From: Flammeovirgaceae bacterium
Lineage (GTDB): Bacteria; Bacteroidota; Bacteroidia; Cytophagales; Cyclobacteriaceae
Assembly: GCA_021298015.1 (NCBI GenBank)
Contig: JAJTGY010000012.1
Span: 1 to 64,000, forward strand
Direction of reading: 5' to 3'
DNA length: 64,000 nucleotides
Part shown: one piece after another, positions 9,333 to 18,171 of the stretch
Layout of the letters: each line of letters opens with the position of its first letter
How positions within the stretch are numbered: the stretch's first letter is position 1
Made by a program: the position numbers and the translations under genes
The notes under the pieces: generated by a model
Told to the model about the DNA's origin: nothing
Database searches by the model: none
The model's input: only the letters and a program-made list of their open reading frames with translations

Positions 9333-10661
9333 TTATTTCTTGAGGTGTAAGAGTTCCGTTATTTTCGACCGAATAAATTTGATGTCTTCCAAATTCAAGA
9401 CAAAAAGTTGATACCAACGTGTGCTCGTGTGCCGATGAAAACGCCACACGAGCAACGCAGTGGACACAACATAGGTACTCACAGAGGCAATGGCTGCCCC
9501 CATAGCTCCTTTTGCGGGAATCAGAATGATATCAAGAACCACCGTTATGAGTAAGCCTAGCGTGGAGACAATAAGCAAGTCCTTCAACAACCCGACTCCG
9601 GCAAAGTAGTTTCGTAACACGGTGAAAACCGCGTACGGAACTATACCCATCAGCAATATTTTCAGCAGCAAAAACGAATCATCAAAGACACTCCCGTACA
9701 AAAACCGAATAAGTTGGTCTCCGGTTAACCAAAGTACAAGAGCAATTAAACATGAAATGAAAAAAGTTAGCCGGCAAAGGAAAGCTGACCACCTGTCCAC
9801 CCGCCCCGCACCCTCATTCGCGGTAAAGGCGGTGAGCACCAAACCCACGGAATTCGGCAGTAACATCATAGTCAATCCTACATTCGATGCCAGAGAATAA
9901 AGGCCAAGGTCAGCTGCACCGGCAAAATGATTAACAAACCAATAGTCCAGTTTCATGGTAAGAAAAAACATGATGTTACTGGCAAAAATAACCATGCTAT
10001 ACCGGACCATAGACACCACTCCGTCACGCGGTGGCATACCCCAGCGGTAAGACGAGGAAACATACCGATGATGAACCCAGAAGCAGCCGAAAAGAGTAAC
10101 CAGGGCCATCAGCATTTGAACAAAAAAGAAAACCGATGGGCTGGCTCGGTCGGAAGAATAAAAAAACAGCAAGGCGTAGATTACCAACGTGCCGCCAATG
10201 CTGACCAAGCTAATCAGATTTGTTTGAGGGAAAAGCCGATGGCCATTCAGTACGGAAACAAAAAGATACCAACCCGACAGTCCCAAAAAATAAATAACCA
10301 TCATGACTTGATCGGTAAGTTTGTTGTAAGGCGCAGGGAGCAGAAGATGTTGAAAGCCCCAGCCATTGCTGATGATCATCAGGGCAACGAAAGCAAGCGT
10401 TGATGCACCAAGGGCAGACAGCGAAAAATTGAAAAGGCCTGGCCTATCGAACTGGTCTTTGGCGGCAAAGTAGAGGAGAGCGTGCGGAAGGCCTAGTCCG
10501 AGCATCATGGCCATTAACTCCACCGCAGTTGAGTAAATCGTAAAAACGCCTCGGCCTTCGGGACCCAGCAATCGGGCGGCCATGATTGAATTCAAGAAAC
10601 CAGCCAGAAAGGTAAAAGCATTGAGGCCAAAGGTGGTGGCGACCGACTTTTTGAATGACAT
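9333..10661 (-). CDS. Wzx-type oligosaccharide flippase
   Basis: Polytopic membrane protein of 442 residues with roughly a dozen hydrophobic segments. It starts KKSVATTFGLNAFTFLAGF and has MAARLLGPEGRGVFT near the N-terminus, the typical opening of MOP-superfamily polysaccharide exporters. Such proteins move lipid-linked oligosaccharide repeats across the inner membrane. The C-terminal half contains the usual paired helices ending in ALLVWRFHRHT. It is the first gene of the minus-strand run, so the promoter of the cluster should lie in the 144-base gap upstream, which it shares with the divergent glycosyltransferase. A second flippase lies at the right edge of the window. Confidence 0.9.
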   Translation of the reverse strand: MSFKKSVATTFGLNAFTFLAGFLNSIMAARLLGPEGRGVFTIYSTAVELMAMMLGLGLPHALLYFAAKDQFDRPGLFNFSLSALGASTLAFVALMIISNGWGFQHLLLPAPYNKLTDQVMMVIYFLGLSGWYLFVSVLNGHRLFPQTNLISLVSIGGTLVIYALLFFYSSDRASPSVFFFVQMLMALVTLFGCFWVHHRYVSSSYRWGMPPRDGVVSMVRYSMVIFASNIMFFLTMKLDYWFVNHFAGAADLGLYSLASNVGLTMMLLPNSVGLVLTAFTANEGAGRVDRWSAFLCRLTFFISCLIALVLWLTGDQLIRFLYGSVFDDSFLLLKILLMGIVPYAVFTVLRNYFAGVGLLKDLLIVSTLGLLITVVLDIILIPAKGAMGAAIASVSTYVVSTALLVWRFHRHTSTRWYQLFVLNLEDIKFIRSKITELLHLKK

Positions 10662-10805
10662 GATAATCCAGCAATTCGAAATATATAGCTATTTGAAACA
10701 TTTTGGCGACACGTGACTCAAATTCGCTGCAGGTAGTGGAATCAACGCAGCGAACGTAACCCGGCAGCGAATTGAATGCTTCCTGCTAACTTGCCATTGA
10801 ATTCC

Positions 10806-12005
10806 ATGGAGGACAACCGTTACCCTAACTCGCTGCGCGATGGTTTCGCCATCACGTCTTTCGTTCACGGGCAGGGAACATACGTTCATCCATCGCGCAA
10901 AAGTCCGAGTATCGCCTTTCTCACGCCCTACCCGACTAATACCGCTCCCGGGCCACGGTTTCGATTCGAGCAGTATTACGGTATACTCCAAAACCACAGG
11001 ATTAGATTCAAGGTTTTTTCCTTTTTTTCAGAGCCCGACTATCGCAAAGTTCGCCAACAAACGGGCCGGGCTCTTCTTTGGCCATTGCTGAAGGGTGTCG
11101 TCAACCGGTTACGCACCTTATCCGAGCTGCTGCGTTTTGATTTTGTTTTCATTTACCGGGAGGCTTGCCCCGTAGGCCCCCCAGTATTGGAATGGATCAT
11201 AGCTCAGATCTTTCGAAAAAAAATTATCTATGATTTTGATGATGCGATATGGCTGACGGACAATCGTCACGAAACAATAATTGAATCATTTCTGAGATGG
11301 CGGGGAAAAGTGAAATGGATTTGCCGCTGGTCACATCGGGTCAGTTGTGGCAACCGTTACCTTGCTGATTTTGCTTCGAAATACGCTCGGCAGGTTGTTG
11401 TGAACCCCACCACCCTTGACCCGAGTCGGCAGCAGGCCCGGCTAAAACCAGAGAAGGAACCGGGCCAAGAGGGCATCACGATTGGTTGGACTGGTTCGCA
11501 TTCCACGCTTAAGTATTTGGAATCGTTTTTGGGTATTATCCGGCAACTTGAAGAACGTCACCCTCACCTTCGCTTCTTAGTAATTGCCGATCGCAATCCA
11601 GAGTTCGCACTAAAATCGTTTGTGTTCAAGAAATGGAATCTGGAAACTGAGATTGACGATTTGCTGGAGATGGATATTGGTGTTATGCCGCTTCCAAACG
11701 ATGAATGGACCCGCGGTAAATGTGGATTCAAAATCTTGCAATACATGGCGCTGGGTATTCCGACTGTGGGATCACCGGTTGGTGTGAATGCCGAAATTAT
11801 TTCGGGTTCCAACGGGTACCTGGCCACCACCAATACCGAATGGATCGAAGCATTGGAACGCCTGATTTTTGATCGCGCTTTGCGTAAGCGCCTTGGGGAA
11901 GAGGGTCAAAGGACCGTAATCGAACGCTACTCCGTTGAATCTAATACCGGTAACTTTCTGGCGCTGTTTAGTTTACTGAACACGATAACCAACGCCAGGG
12001 CATAG
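10806..12005 (+). CDS. glycosyltransferase (GT4-like), lone plus-strand gene
   Basis: GT-B glycosyltransferase of 399 residues from the ATG at 10806 (MEDNRYPN); a start at 10776 is possible. Seen: SIAFLTPYPTNTAPGPRFRFEQY at the N-terminus (an acceptor-side pattern of Bacteroidota GT4-like enzymes), KKIIYDFDDAIWL in the middle, ITIGWTGSHSTLKYL opening the donor half, and DIGVMPLPNDEWTRGKCGFKILQYMALGIP as the donor-binding block. It is the only plus-strand gene in the surrounding sugar cluster. Its last 79 bases overlap the end of the convergent membrane-protein gene. A line counted by hand inside it is about 35% G+C, lower than housekeeping genes here, so later insertion is possible but not shown. 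Confidence 0.87.
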   Translation: MEDNRYPNSLRDGFAITSFVHGQGTYVHPSRKSPSIAFLTPYPTNTAPGPRFRFEQYYGILQNHRIRFKVFSFFSEPDYRKVRQQTGRALLWPLLKGVVNRLRTLSELLRFDFVFIYREACPVGPPVLEWIIAQIFRKKIIYDFDDAIWLTDNRHETIIESFLRWRGKVKWICRWSHRVSCGNRYLADFASKYARQVVVNPTTLDPSRQQARLKPEKEPGQEGITIGWTGSHSTLKYLESFLGIIRQLEERHPHLRFLVIADRNPEFALKSFVFKKWNLETEIDDLLEMDIGVMPLPNDEWTRGKCGFKILQYMALGIPTVGSPVGVNAEIISGSNGYLATTNTEWIEALERLIFDRALRKRLGEEGQRTVIERYSVESNTGNFLALFSLLNTITNARA

Positions 12006-13258
12006 AAGGGCATCAGCGTAATCTTGTATCTGGACAAAGTACCAAAGTTGTAGGTGGATACACCCACCGCAAATGCAAATGACAGGCTATACACCAATGC
12101 AAACAGGGAATTTCCATCCACAACACGCCAGGTGGGCCGAAAAAGAAACAAAATGAAAACATACACCGTCAGCAACAGAAAGCAGAGACTCTCAAGGGCG
12201 GAAAAAAACATCAACGGATTGACCACCTCCCAGAAGTAGGGCCTGAACAACGTTACGTTAATGGCAGCCGGTGCCAATCGAAACATCGACTCAAAAGAAC
12301 CATCCAACTCGCCCAGCGTATAGCCCGAGCCCGCGTCTTTACCCGTCCAAAACCGAATGTCGTAAGCCGTGATGCGAGCCGTATTGGCCAGGTTCTCGAG
12401 GGCATATCGTTTATCTTTCGCGCCAATCTCCTTGACTGCCAAAAAGGCGCTGCCGATCACAATGGTTGCCATAAAAGGTACCAGCAGCCACCGCACGATC
12501 AATGAGCTAATTGAGACAATTCGGGCAGCAAAAACCCAGATAAGAACAGCCGGAACAAATGCCTGAAGCACAAATACCTTAATTTGAAAAATGGTATAGA
12601 GTGCCGCAGCTAACATCAATAACCGCCATGCGGTCGGCTTCCGTTCGATAAAGATCTGATTGATCAGGTAGGTTCCGGCTCCCAGAGCAGCCAATACCAA
12701 CGTATCTTTTAGCACCCCGCTGCCCCAGAAAAATACGGACGGCACAAATAAACAGGCTACGGCCAGCCCGCGGTGCATCTCGGGGTACTTGGTATAAAAT
12801 GTCAAAAACAAGAGCCACGCTCCAAAGAACCCAAGCACAGCAAAGAGAATGGCGGTAGCACTATAGGCGGAAAATGTAAACAAATCGAAAAAAGCGGCTA
12901 CGCGAATAACAGCATAGCTGCTGGGATCACGATAAAAAACAATTTTGGATGCATACTCATAAACACCCTCAGCCGAACTCGTTGAGCCAAAAAGTAATTT
13001 TACTCCCTTTTCAGGGCTATCCCAAAACGCTTCCCAAATGTGCCGGCTGCCGTGCGTGTGAAAGTTGTAGGTGTCGCCACCGGAGTAATAGTACTGGTAG
13101 ATAAAGCCCAGTGCCAGGGCACCAAACATCTTGACCAAGAGGGCCGGGAAAAAATACTTCCGGGTGACTTCATCCGTAAACCGTGGCCGAACTGCATAAG
13201 CGGCTGCCAGCACCAACAAGATAACGATCGGGGTAACGATCAGGTCGCGCTGCTCCAT
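11927..13258 (-). CDS. polytopic membrane protein, Wzy/O-antigen-polymerase-like (putative)
   Basis: Protein of 443 residues with about ten hydrophobic segments. The ATG at 13258 sits one base after the stop of the TPR gene; longer in-frame starts would overlap that gene. A loop after the second helix carries YYSGGDTYNFHTHGSRHIW, and a second hydrophilic loop carries RFWTGKDAGSGYTLGELDGS. Position beside a flippase and glycosyltransferases suggests a glycan polymerase or ligase, but no family signature is certain. It could equally be a lipid- or glycan-linked membrane protein of unknown role. Its 3' end overlaps the convergent glycosyltransferase gene by 79 bases, with both frames open to their stops. 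Confidence 0.6.
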   Translation of the reverse strand: MEQRDLIVTPIVILLVLAAAYAVRPRFTDEVTRKYFFPALLVKMFGALALGFIYQYYYSGGDTYNFHTHGSRHIWEAFWDSPEKGVKLLFGSTSSAEGVYEYASKIVFYRDPSSYAVIRVAAFFDLFTFSAYSATAILFAVLGFFGAWLLFLTFYTKYPEMHRGLAVACLFVPSVFFWGSGVLKDTLVLAALGAGTYLINQIFIERKPTAWRLLMLAAALYTIFQIKVFVLQAFVPAVLIWVFAARIVSISSLIVRWLLVPFMATIVIGSAFLAVKEIGAKDKRYALENLANTARITAYDIRFWTGKDAGSGYTLGELDGSFESMFRLAPAAINVTLFRPYFWEVVNPLMFFSALESLCFLLLTVYVFILFLFRPTWRVVDGNSLFALVYSLSFAFAVGVSTYNFGTLSRYKITLMPFYALALVIVFSKLNSARKLPVLDSTE

Positions 13259-13259
13259 G

Positions 13260-14462
13260 TCAATCGGAGTTTTTCTTTTCCATCTCGCGCAGTCGCTTCT
13301 TGGCATCCTTAAAAGCCTCATCCTTCCGGCCGGCTTTCTTCTTCGCATCTTTAAAATACCGTTTTGCTGCCTCGCGGTTTCCCTGCCTTTGGTTGATTTC
13401 GCCCAGGGCTATGAGCGAATAGAGGTAGTAACCACTTTCGGTAGCCTCAATCTCTTCCGCATACTTCACGGCCAGTTCGTAGTACGTTTTAGCCTCATCA
13501 TATTTTCGTAAAACATCATAGTGTTGCCCCAGAAAAAATGCGGCATACCGGCCACTGGTGGCTTCGTAACCAAAACGCCCGCTATCGATAAGCGCCAAAA
13601 TCTGGTGGCATTCTTTGGCCATCTCCGGAAAAGACCCGCGCGAATACAGGACCCGCGCATAGTACCGGTGGAAATAGGGATTGCCCGGGTAAGTCTGCCG
13701 CAAATACTGCGAGGCTTTGAACGCGCCAGGCTGATCATTCTCATAGCTGTTCAATATTCGCATCAACCACACCATCGCTTCGGTGCGCGTATAAAATGCG
13801 TTGTAGGAAACTTCCTTGAGTTGCTCCAGTCCCAATTTCTTGTCACCCTTGCGAAAGAACCACAGCAGCGGCTTTAATGCCGGGTAATTCTCCGGAACCC
13901 AAACCGAAAAGTAGTTGTACAAGGCATCTCCAAATAAAAGCTCCGGGCTCAGCTCACTCCCGGCCTTGCTCTCCTCCAGGTAGTTCAACGCCCGTTTACC
14001 CACTACAGCTGCCTTTCGCCAGTTCTTTCGCTCCTCATCGGCATAGAGCCTGCCCTTGAACCCGTAAGCGGCCGCCAAAAAGAAGGAAGCCTCTACTTTA
14101 TACTCCGGTCGTTTGTCGTAGAGTCGTTCGGCCACTAAAATGGCGCTGTCCATATAGGCTAAAAACCGATCGTCATAGACCGTGCGTTTGGTGTTGGGCA
14201 TGATCTTCCACCACTCGCTGAGGCCCAGCAAAAAATAGGGTAACGGATGCCAGCCGTATTTAATCTTAAAGTAGCGGAATTTGGTCTCCGCTTTCTCAAA
14301 TTCGAAGTTGTAGAGATTGGTCAGGGCCTCAGCCGCCTCCAGCTGGATATCGAGATTTGAAATCAGAATGAGCGTGGAGTCACGGTTGTCGGGCCGATGG
14401 CCGGGTGTGGCGGCACAGGTCCCCACAGCGGCTATCACCAGCAAAACAACCAGGCTCTTCAT
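13260..14462 (-). CDS. exported tetratricopeptide-repeat protein
   Basis: Protein of about 400 residues beginning MKSLVVLLVIAAVGTCAAT, a cleavable signal peptide. An ATG three codons upstream (14471) is possible. The body is alpha-helical, with TPR-like pairs of helices (for example YNFEFEKAETKFRYFKIKYG, LGQHYDVLRKYDEAKTYYELA and LGEINQRQGNREAAKRYFKDA). It ends in a Lys/Glu-rich helix. A TAnnTTTG box lies 8 bases upstream of the start on this strand. It is followed directly by the Wzy-like membrane gene, which suggests a two-gene operon. TPR proteins mediate protein-protein contacts; here a scaffold for an envelope complex is inference. Confidence 0.82.
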   Translation of the reverse strand: MKSLVVLLVIAAVGTCAATPGHRPDNRDSTLILISNLDIQLEAAEALTNLYNFEFEKAETKFRYFKIKYGWHPLPYFLLGLSEWWKIMPNTKRTVYDDRFLAYMDSAILVAERLYDKRPEYKVEASFFLAAAYGFKGRLYADEERKNWRKAAVVGKRALNYLEESKAGSELSPELLFGDALYNYFSVWVPENYPALKPLLWFFRKGDKKLGLEQLKEVSYNAFYTRTEAMVWLMRILNSYENDQPGAFKASQYLRQTYPGNPYFHRYYARVLYSRGSFPEMAKECHQILALIDSGRFGYEATSGRYAAFFLGQHYDVLRKYDEAKTYYELAVKYAEEIEATESGYYLYSLIALGEINQRQGNREAAKRYFKDAKKKAGRKDEAFKDAKKRLREMEKKNSD

Positions 14463-14470
14463 GATCACCA

Positions 14471-14478
14471 CAAATCTA
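14471..14478 (-). promoter_or_regulatory. TAnnTTTG promoter box for the TPR gene
   Basis: On the minus strand the sequence is TAGATTTG, a full match to the Bacteroidota -7 element. It lies 8 bases before the ATG at 14462, so the transcript would have a very short leader. No clear TTTG -33 element is visible at the usual distance. Confidence 0.45.
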
Positions 14479-14506
14479 ATTGAAAGAAATCACGTTAATT
14501 AGCACC

Positions 14507-15139
14507 ATGCAAGCGGAATCCGGTTGGAGCACGTTGTTCGGGGCACAGAAGCGTGTGCTATTTGTTGTACTCTGCATCAGCGCTATTCTTTTGCTTTATA
14601 TCAAAAAACAATTTATCGAATATGAAACAGCCGCCTTCGAATTTCTTCAGGACCGGCCGGAGGGTGGCATCCTGCGACTGATCAGCACACTCCAGTTTAT
14701 CTCCATCCCGCTGATTTACGCCTGGAAGTTCACGGTAATCGGATTTGTTCTTTGGATCGGGTGTTTCATGTTTGGCTTTCGGATTACCTATTGGCAGTGC
14801 TGGGGTGTTGCGCTGGCAGCCGAGTATGTCTTTCTGCTGCCCGAACTCATTAAAATTGGCTGGTTTTTGTTCGTTACAAATGACCCCACGCTGCCCGAAA
14901 TCCGGGCGTTTTATCCTCTGTCGCTCATGAATCTGGTGAACTTCGCCAATGTGGATGTTCGGTACCACTACCCGCTAAAGTCACTTAACGTTTTTGAGAT
15001 CCCGTACGTGTATCTGCTCGTTACGGGTTTGTTCTATTTTGCCCAAAAACAAAAAAAGATGATGTGGTGGATTGTGACAACATCCTACGTGCTCATCTTC
15101 TCGCTGTGGTTGTTGTTCTACATGATCGTATATAAATAG
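14507..15139 (+). CDS. integral membrane protein of unknown function
   Basis: About 210 residues from the ATG at 14507 (MQAESGWSTL); a start at 14480 adds nine residues. Four to five hydrophobic segments are visible (VLFVVLCISAILLLYI, LIYAWKFTVIGFVLWIG, VALAAEYVFLLPELIKIGWF, YVYLLVTGLFYFA and VLIFSLWLLFYMIV). They are linked by short loops, one with NDPTLPEIRAFYPLSL. I do not recognise the family with certainty. The gene is divergent from the TPR gene across a gap of only 44 bases and precedes the DUF2723 gene by 79 bases. A link to envelope glycan work is suggested only by this neighbourhood. Confidence 0.7.
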   Translation: MQAESGWSTLFGAQKRVLFVVLCISAILLLYIKKQFIEYETAAFEFLQDRPEGGILRLISTLQFISIPLIYAWKFTVIGFVLWIGCFMFGFRITYWQCWGVALAAEYVFLLPELIKIGWFLFVTNDPTLPEIRAFYPLSLMNLVNFANVDVRYHYPLKSLNVFEIPYVYLLVTGLFYFAQKQKKMMWWIVTTSYVLIFSLWLLFYMIVYK

Positions 15140-15218
15140 GCCTGCCGTGACGTTAACGATCACGCGGCCCAATAGGGTATTTTAGCTATTTTCGCCCCTT
15201 CTAACGGCCGCAACGCGC

Positions 15219-18170
15219 ATGAATTTTCAGAAAACGAACAACATTACCGGTTGGTTGACCTTTGCCATTGCTTTAATGGTGTATTGGGTAACCATGGAAG
15301 AAACTGCCAGCTATTGGGATTGCGGGGAGTTTATTGCCACCTCCTACAAACTGGAGGTATCGCACCCGCCCGGAGCCCCGTTGTTTATGCTCCTCGGCCG
15401 GTTGTTTTCGTTCCTCGCCATGGGCGATGTAACCCGGGTGGCGTATTGGATCAACATGATCAGCGTGCTTAGCAGCGCCTTTACCATTTTATTTCTGTTT
15501 TGGACCATCACGCTCTTCGGCCGAAAAATGATGGGTATCCGGCAGGACGGACCGGTCACCGAATCGCAAACCTGGTTGCTGGTAGGAGCCGGACTGGTGG
15601 GGGCGCTGGCCTACACCTTTAGTGATTCGTTCTGGTTTTCGGCTGTCGAGGCCGAAGTATACGCCCTGTCATCGTTTTTCACTGCGTTTGTCGTTTGGGC
15701 TATGCTGAAGTGGGATCACATAGAGGACGAAAGCCGAGCCAACCGCTGGTTGCTGATGATTGCCTACATGATGGGATTATCCATTGGCATTCACATGCTC
15801 AACCTGGTAACCATACCCGCACTGGGCCTGATCTACTACTTCAAAAAATATGAACCCAATCGGTGGGGCATTTTACTAACGCTGATGATCAGTGGCGCCC
15901 TCGTTTTGTTCATCAATGACTTCATTGTGCCGGGCTTGCCCAGCATTGCCGGCTCGTTCGAGATCTTCTTTGTCAACACGTTGGGGCTTCCCTTTGGCTC
16001 CGGTGCTTTGTTTTTTGCCGTGTTAGTGGGTGCGGGCCTAGCGTTTGGCATACGCCAAACTCATCTCCGGAACAAACCATTGCTCAACGTCTTTTTACTG
16101 GCCACGTCCTTTATCCTCATCGGGTATTTCTCCTACGCCACCATTGTCATTCGGTCCAACTACGAAACAAACATCAACGAAAACGCCCCTAAGGACGTGA
16201 TGAGCTTCGTTCGCTATCTCAAACGCGAACAGTACGGGAGCCGCCCCCTGCTCTACGGAGCCTATTTTACCGCCCGCCCGGTCGATATTGAATACGGCTC
16301 ACCGGTGTACATCAAAGGAAAAGACCGGTACGAAATCTCCACCCGGAAGTTTAGTTATAAGTACGATCCGGCTAACGAAACGATGTTACCTCGGTTGTGG
16401 TACCCCGATGGGAAGAAGGCCTATGAACGAATTATGGATCTGCCGGAAGGTCAGCAACCAACATTCGCACAAAACCTGGCCTATATGTTCACCCACCAAA
16501 TTAGCTTCATGTACGTACGCTATTTCATGTGGAATTTTGCCGGCCGCGAAAGTGACGACCCCATGGCAGCTTGGCTCACTCCGATGGATGCCTTCACCAA
16601 GGTACCGGCCTTGCTGGAGGAAAACCGCGGACGCAATAACTTTTTGATGATCCCGTTTGTGCTTGGCTTTTTGGGCATGTTCTTCCAGATCGTGAAAGAC
16701 ACCCGGAACTTTGCCGTGGTGGGGCTCTTGTTTGTCATGACGGGTGTGGCGATTGTTGTTTACTTAAACTCACCCCCTGAGGAGCCGCGCGCACGGGATT
16801 ACATTTATGCCGGATCATACTACGCGTTTGCCCTCTGGATTGGATTGGCCGTGATTGGCATTGCCGAAAGCCTGCAACGCCTGTTAAAGAACGTGAAGAT
16901 GGCTGCCCTGGCAGCGACATTCATCGGGCTGAGTGCACCTACCGTCATGGCCCTGGAGGGCTGGGACGATCACAATCGCGCCAACCGGTACTTCTCCGTA
17001 GACTCTGCCAAAAACTACCTTGCGTCATGTGCCCCCAACGCCATACTGTTTACGGGTGGCGATAACGATACCTTCCCGCTGTGGTACGCTCAGGAAGTAG
17101 AGGGATTCCGCACCGATGTGCGCGTCATTGTGCTCAGTTACTACAACACCGACTGGTATATCGGGCAAACCATGCGCAATTCGTATGAGTCCACGCCTTT
17201 CCCCTACACGCTGTCATTGCACCAATACCGCCAGGGCGGCCCGAATGAATACCTGCCCGTAGCTAACACCGGTATCAAGAGCATCGATTTACATCAGTAC
17301 CTGGATTTACTGCGCCAGGACTATAAAGGCTTGCTGCGCGATGAAAACAACATCGTTCCCAGCAAGCTGATGACCCTCAATGTGAACCGGGAGGAAGTAC
17401 TCAAGAAGGGTATCATCCCGGCAGGAATGGATAGTCTGGTGGTGGATCAGATGCAGTTGCGCATCACAGCCTCCCATTTGCAGATGAAAGACCTGGCCAT
17501 GCTGGATGTATTAGCCACCAGCAATTGGAATCGCCCGATTTATGTTAACATGACGTCCCTCAACCAGTTTCAGGTTGACCTTAGCCCTTACGTGGTTCAG
17601 GAGGGAAACGCCTATCGTATTCTCCCCATGCGTAACATTCGCAACGACCGCGAGACGTTGGTCAACACGGAAAAGACCTATGACAACATGTTGAATAAGT
17701 TCAGCTACCGGGGCCTGGATGATCCTACCGTTTACTACTCGGATGACTACCGGGGCTTTGTGCTCAATCAACGCCATTCATTCAATACGCTGGCCGAAGC
17801 GCTGATTGACGAGGGCAACATTGCCAAAGCCGATTCGGCACTGCAATTCATGCTGCGTGTAATTCCGGACAACGTATTCCGGTATGATCCTACCAATGTT
17901 TCGACCGTGAACCTGCTATTTAAGGTGGGCCGTAAAGACCAGGCTGTAGCCATGGCCAACCTGATGGGCGACCGGGCCGATGAAATGGCCACTTACCTGA
18001 TTGGGCGTGGAGATGGCATCACCAGCGAGGTACGAAACAACTTGTCGATACTGGGGATGATGTATCGCACGCTATACGAACATGGCGAGGTCGAACTGGG
18101 TAAGAAGTACGAGGATGCCTACGAGCGTCATCTTAATGATCTGGAAATCCGCTCGCGGATTCAACCCTGA
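15219..18170 (+). CDS. DUF2723 family membrane protein (GT117-type glycosyltransferase)
   Basis: Protein of 983 residues. The N-terminal half is a polytopic membrane domain opening with YWVTMEETASYWDCGEFIA and SHPPGAPLFMLLGRLFS, the DUF2723 signature, which resembles the acidic first loop of GT-C enzymes such as protein O-mannosyltransferases. The acidic E/D residues in the first periplasmic loop are the expected catalytic region. The C-terminal half is a soluble region with FTGGDNDTFPLWYAQEVEG and helical repeats near the end (LAEALIDEGNIAKADSALQ). Length is normal for the Bacteroidota family. The likely role is transfer of a sugar from a lipid carrier to a surface acceptor; the acceptor is unknown. 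A TATTTTCG box lies at 15187-15194, one base off the promoter consensus. Confidence 0.9.
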   Translation: MNFQKTNNITGWLTFAIALMVYWVTMEETASYWDCGEFIATSYKLEVSHPPGAPLFMLLGRLFSFLAMGDVTRVAYWINMISVLSSAFTILFLFWTITLFGRKMMGIRQDGPVTESQTWLLVGAGLVGALAYTFSDSFWFSAVEAEVYALSSFFTAFVVWAMLKWDHIEDESRANRWLLMIAYMMGLSIGIHMLNLVTIPALGLIYYFKKYEPNRWGILLTLMISGALVLFINDFIVPGLPSIAGSFEIFFVNTLGLPFGSGALFFAVLVGAGLAFGIRQTHLRNKPLLNVFLLATSFILIGYFSYATIVIRSNYETNINENAPKDVMSFVRYLKREQYGSRPLLYGAYFTARPVDIEYGSPVYIKGKDRYEISTRKFSYKYDPANETMLPRLWYPDGKKAYERIMDLPEGQQPTFAQNLAYMFTHQISFMYVRYFMWNFAGRESDDPMAAWLTPMDAFTKVPALLEENRGRNNFLMIPFVLGFLGMFFQIVKDTRNFAVVGLLFVMTGVAIVVYLNSPPEEPRARDYIYAGSYYAFALWIGLAVIGIAESLQRLLKNVKMAALAATFIGLSAPTVMALEGWDDHNRANRYFSVDSAKNYLASCAPNAILFTGGDNDTFPLWYAQEVEGFRTDVRVIVLSYYNTDWYIGQTMRNSYESTPFPYTLSLHQYRQGGPNEYLPVANTGIKSIDLHQYLDLLRQDYKGLLRDENNIVPSKLMTLNVNREEVLKKGIIPAGMDSLVVDQMQLRITASHLQMKDLAMLDVLATSNWNRPIYVNMTSLNQFQVDLSPYVVQEGNAYRILPMRNIRNDRETLVNTEKTYDNMLNKFSYRGLDDPTVYYSDDYRGFVLNQRHSFNTLAEALIDEGNIAKADSALQFMLRVIPDNVFRYDPTNVSTVNLLFKVGRKDQAVAMANLMGDRADEMATYLIGRGDGITSEVRNNLSILGMMYRTLYEHGEVELGKKYEDAYERHLNDLEIRSRIQP

Positions 18171-18171
18171 G

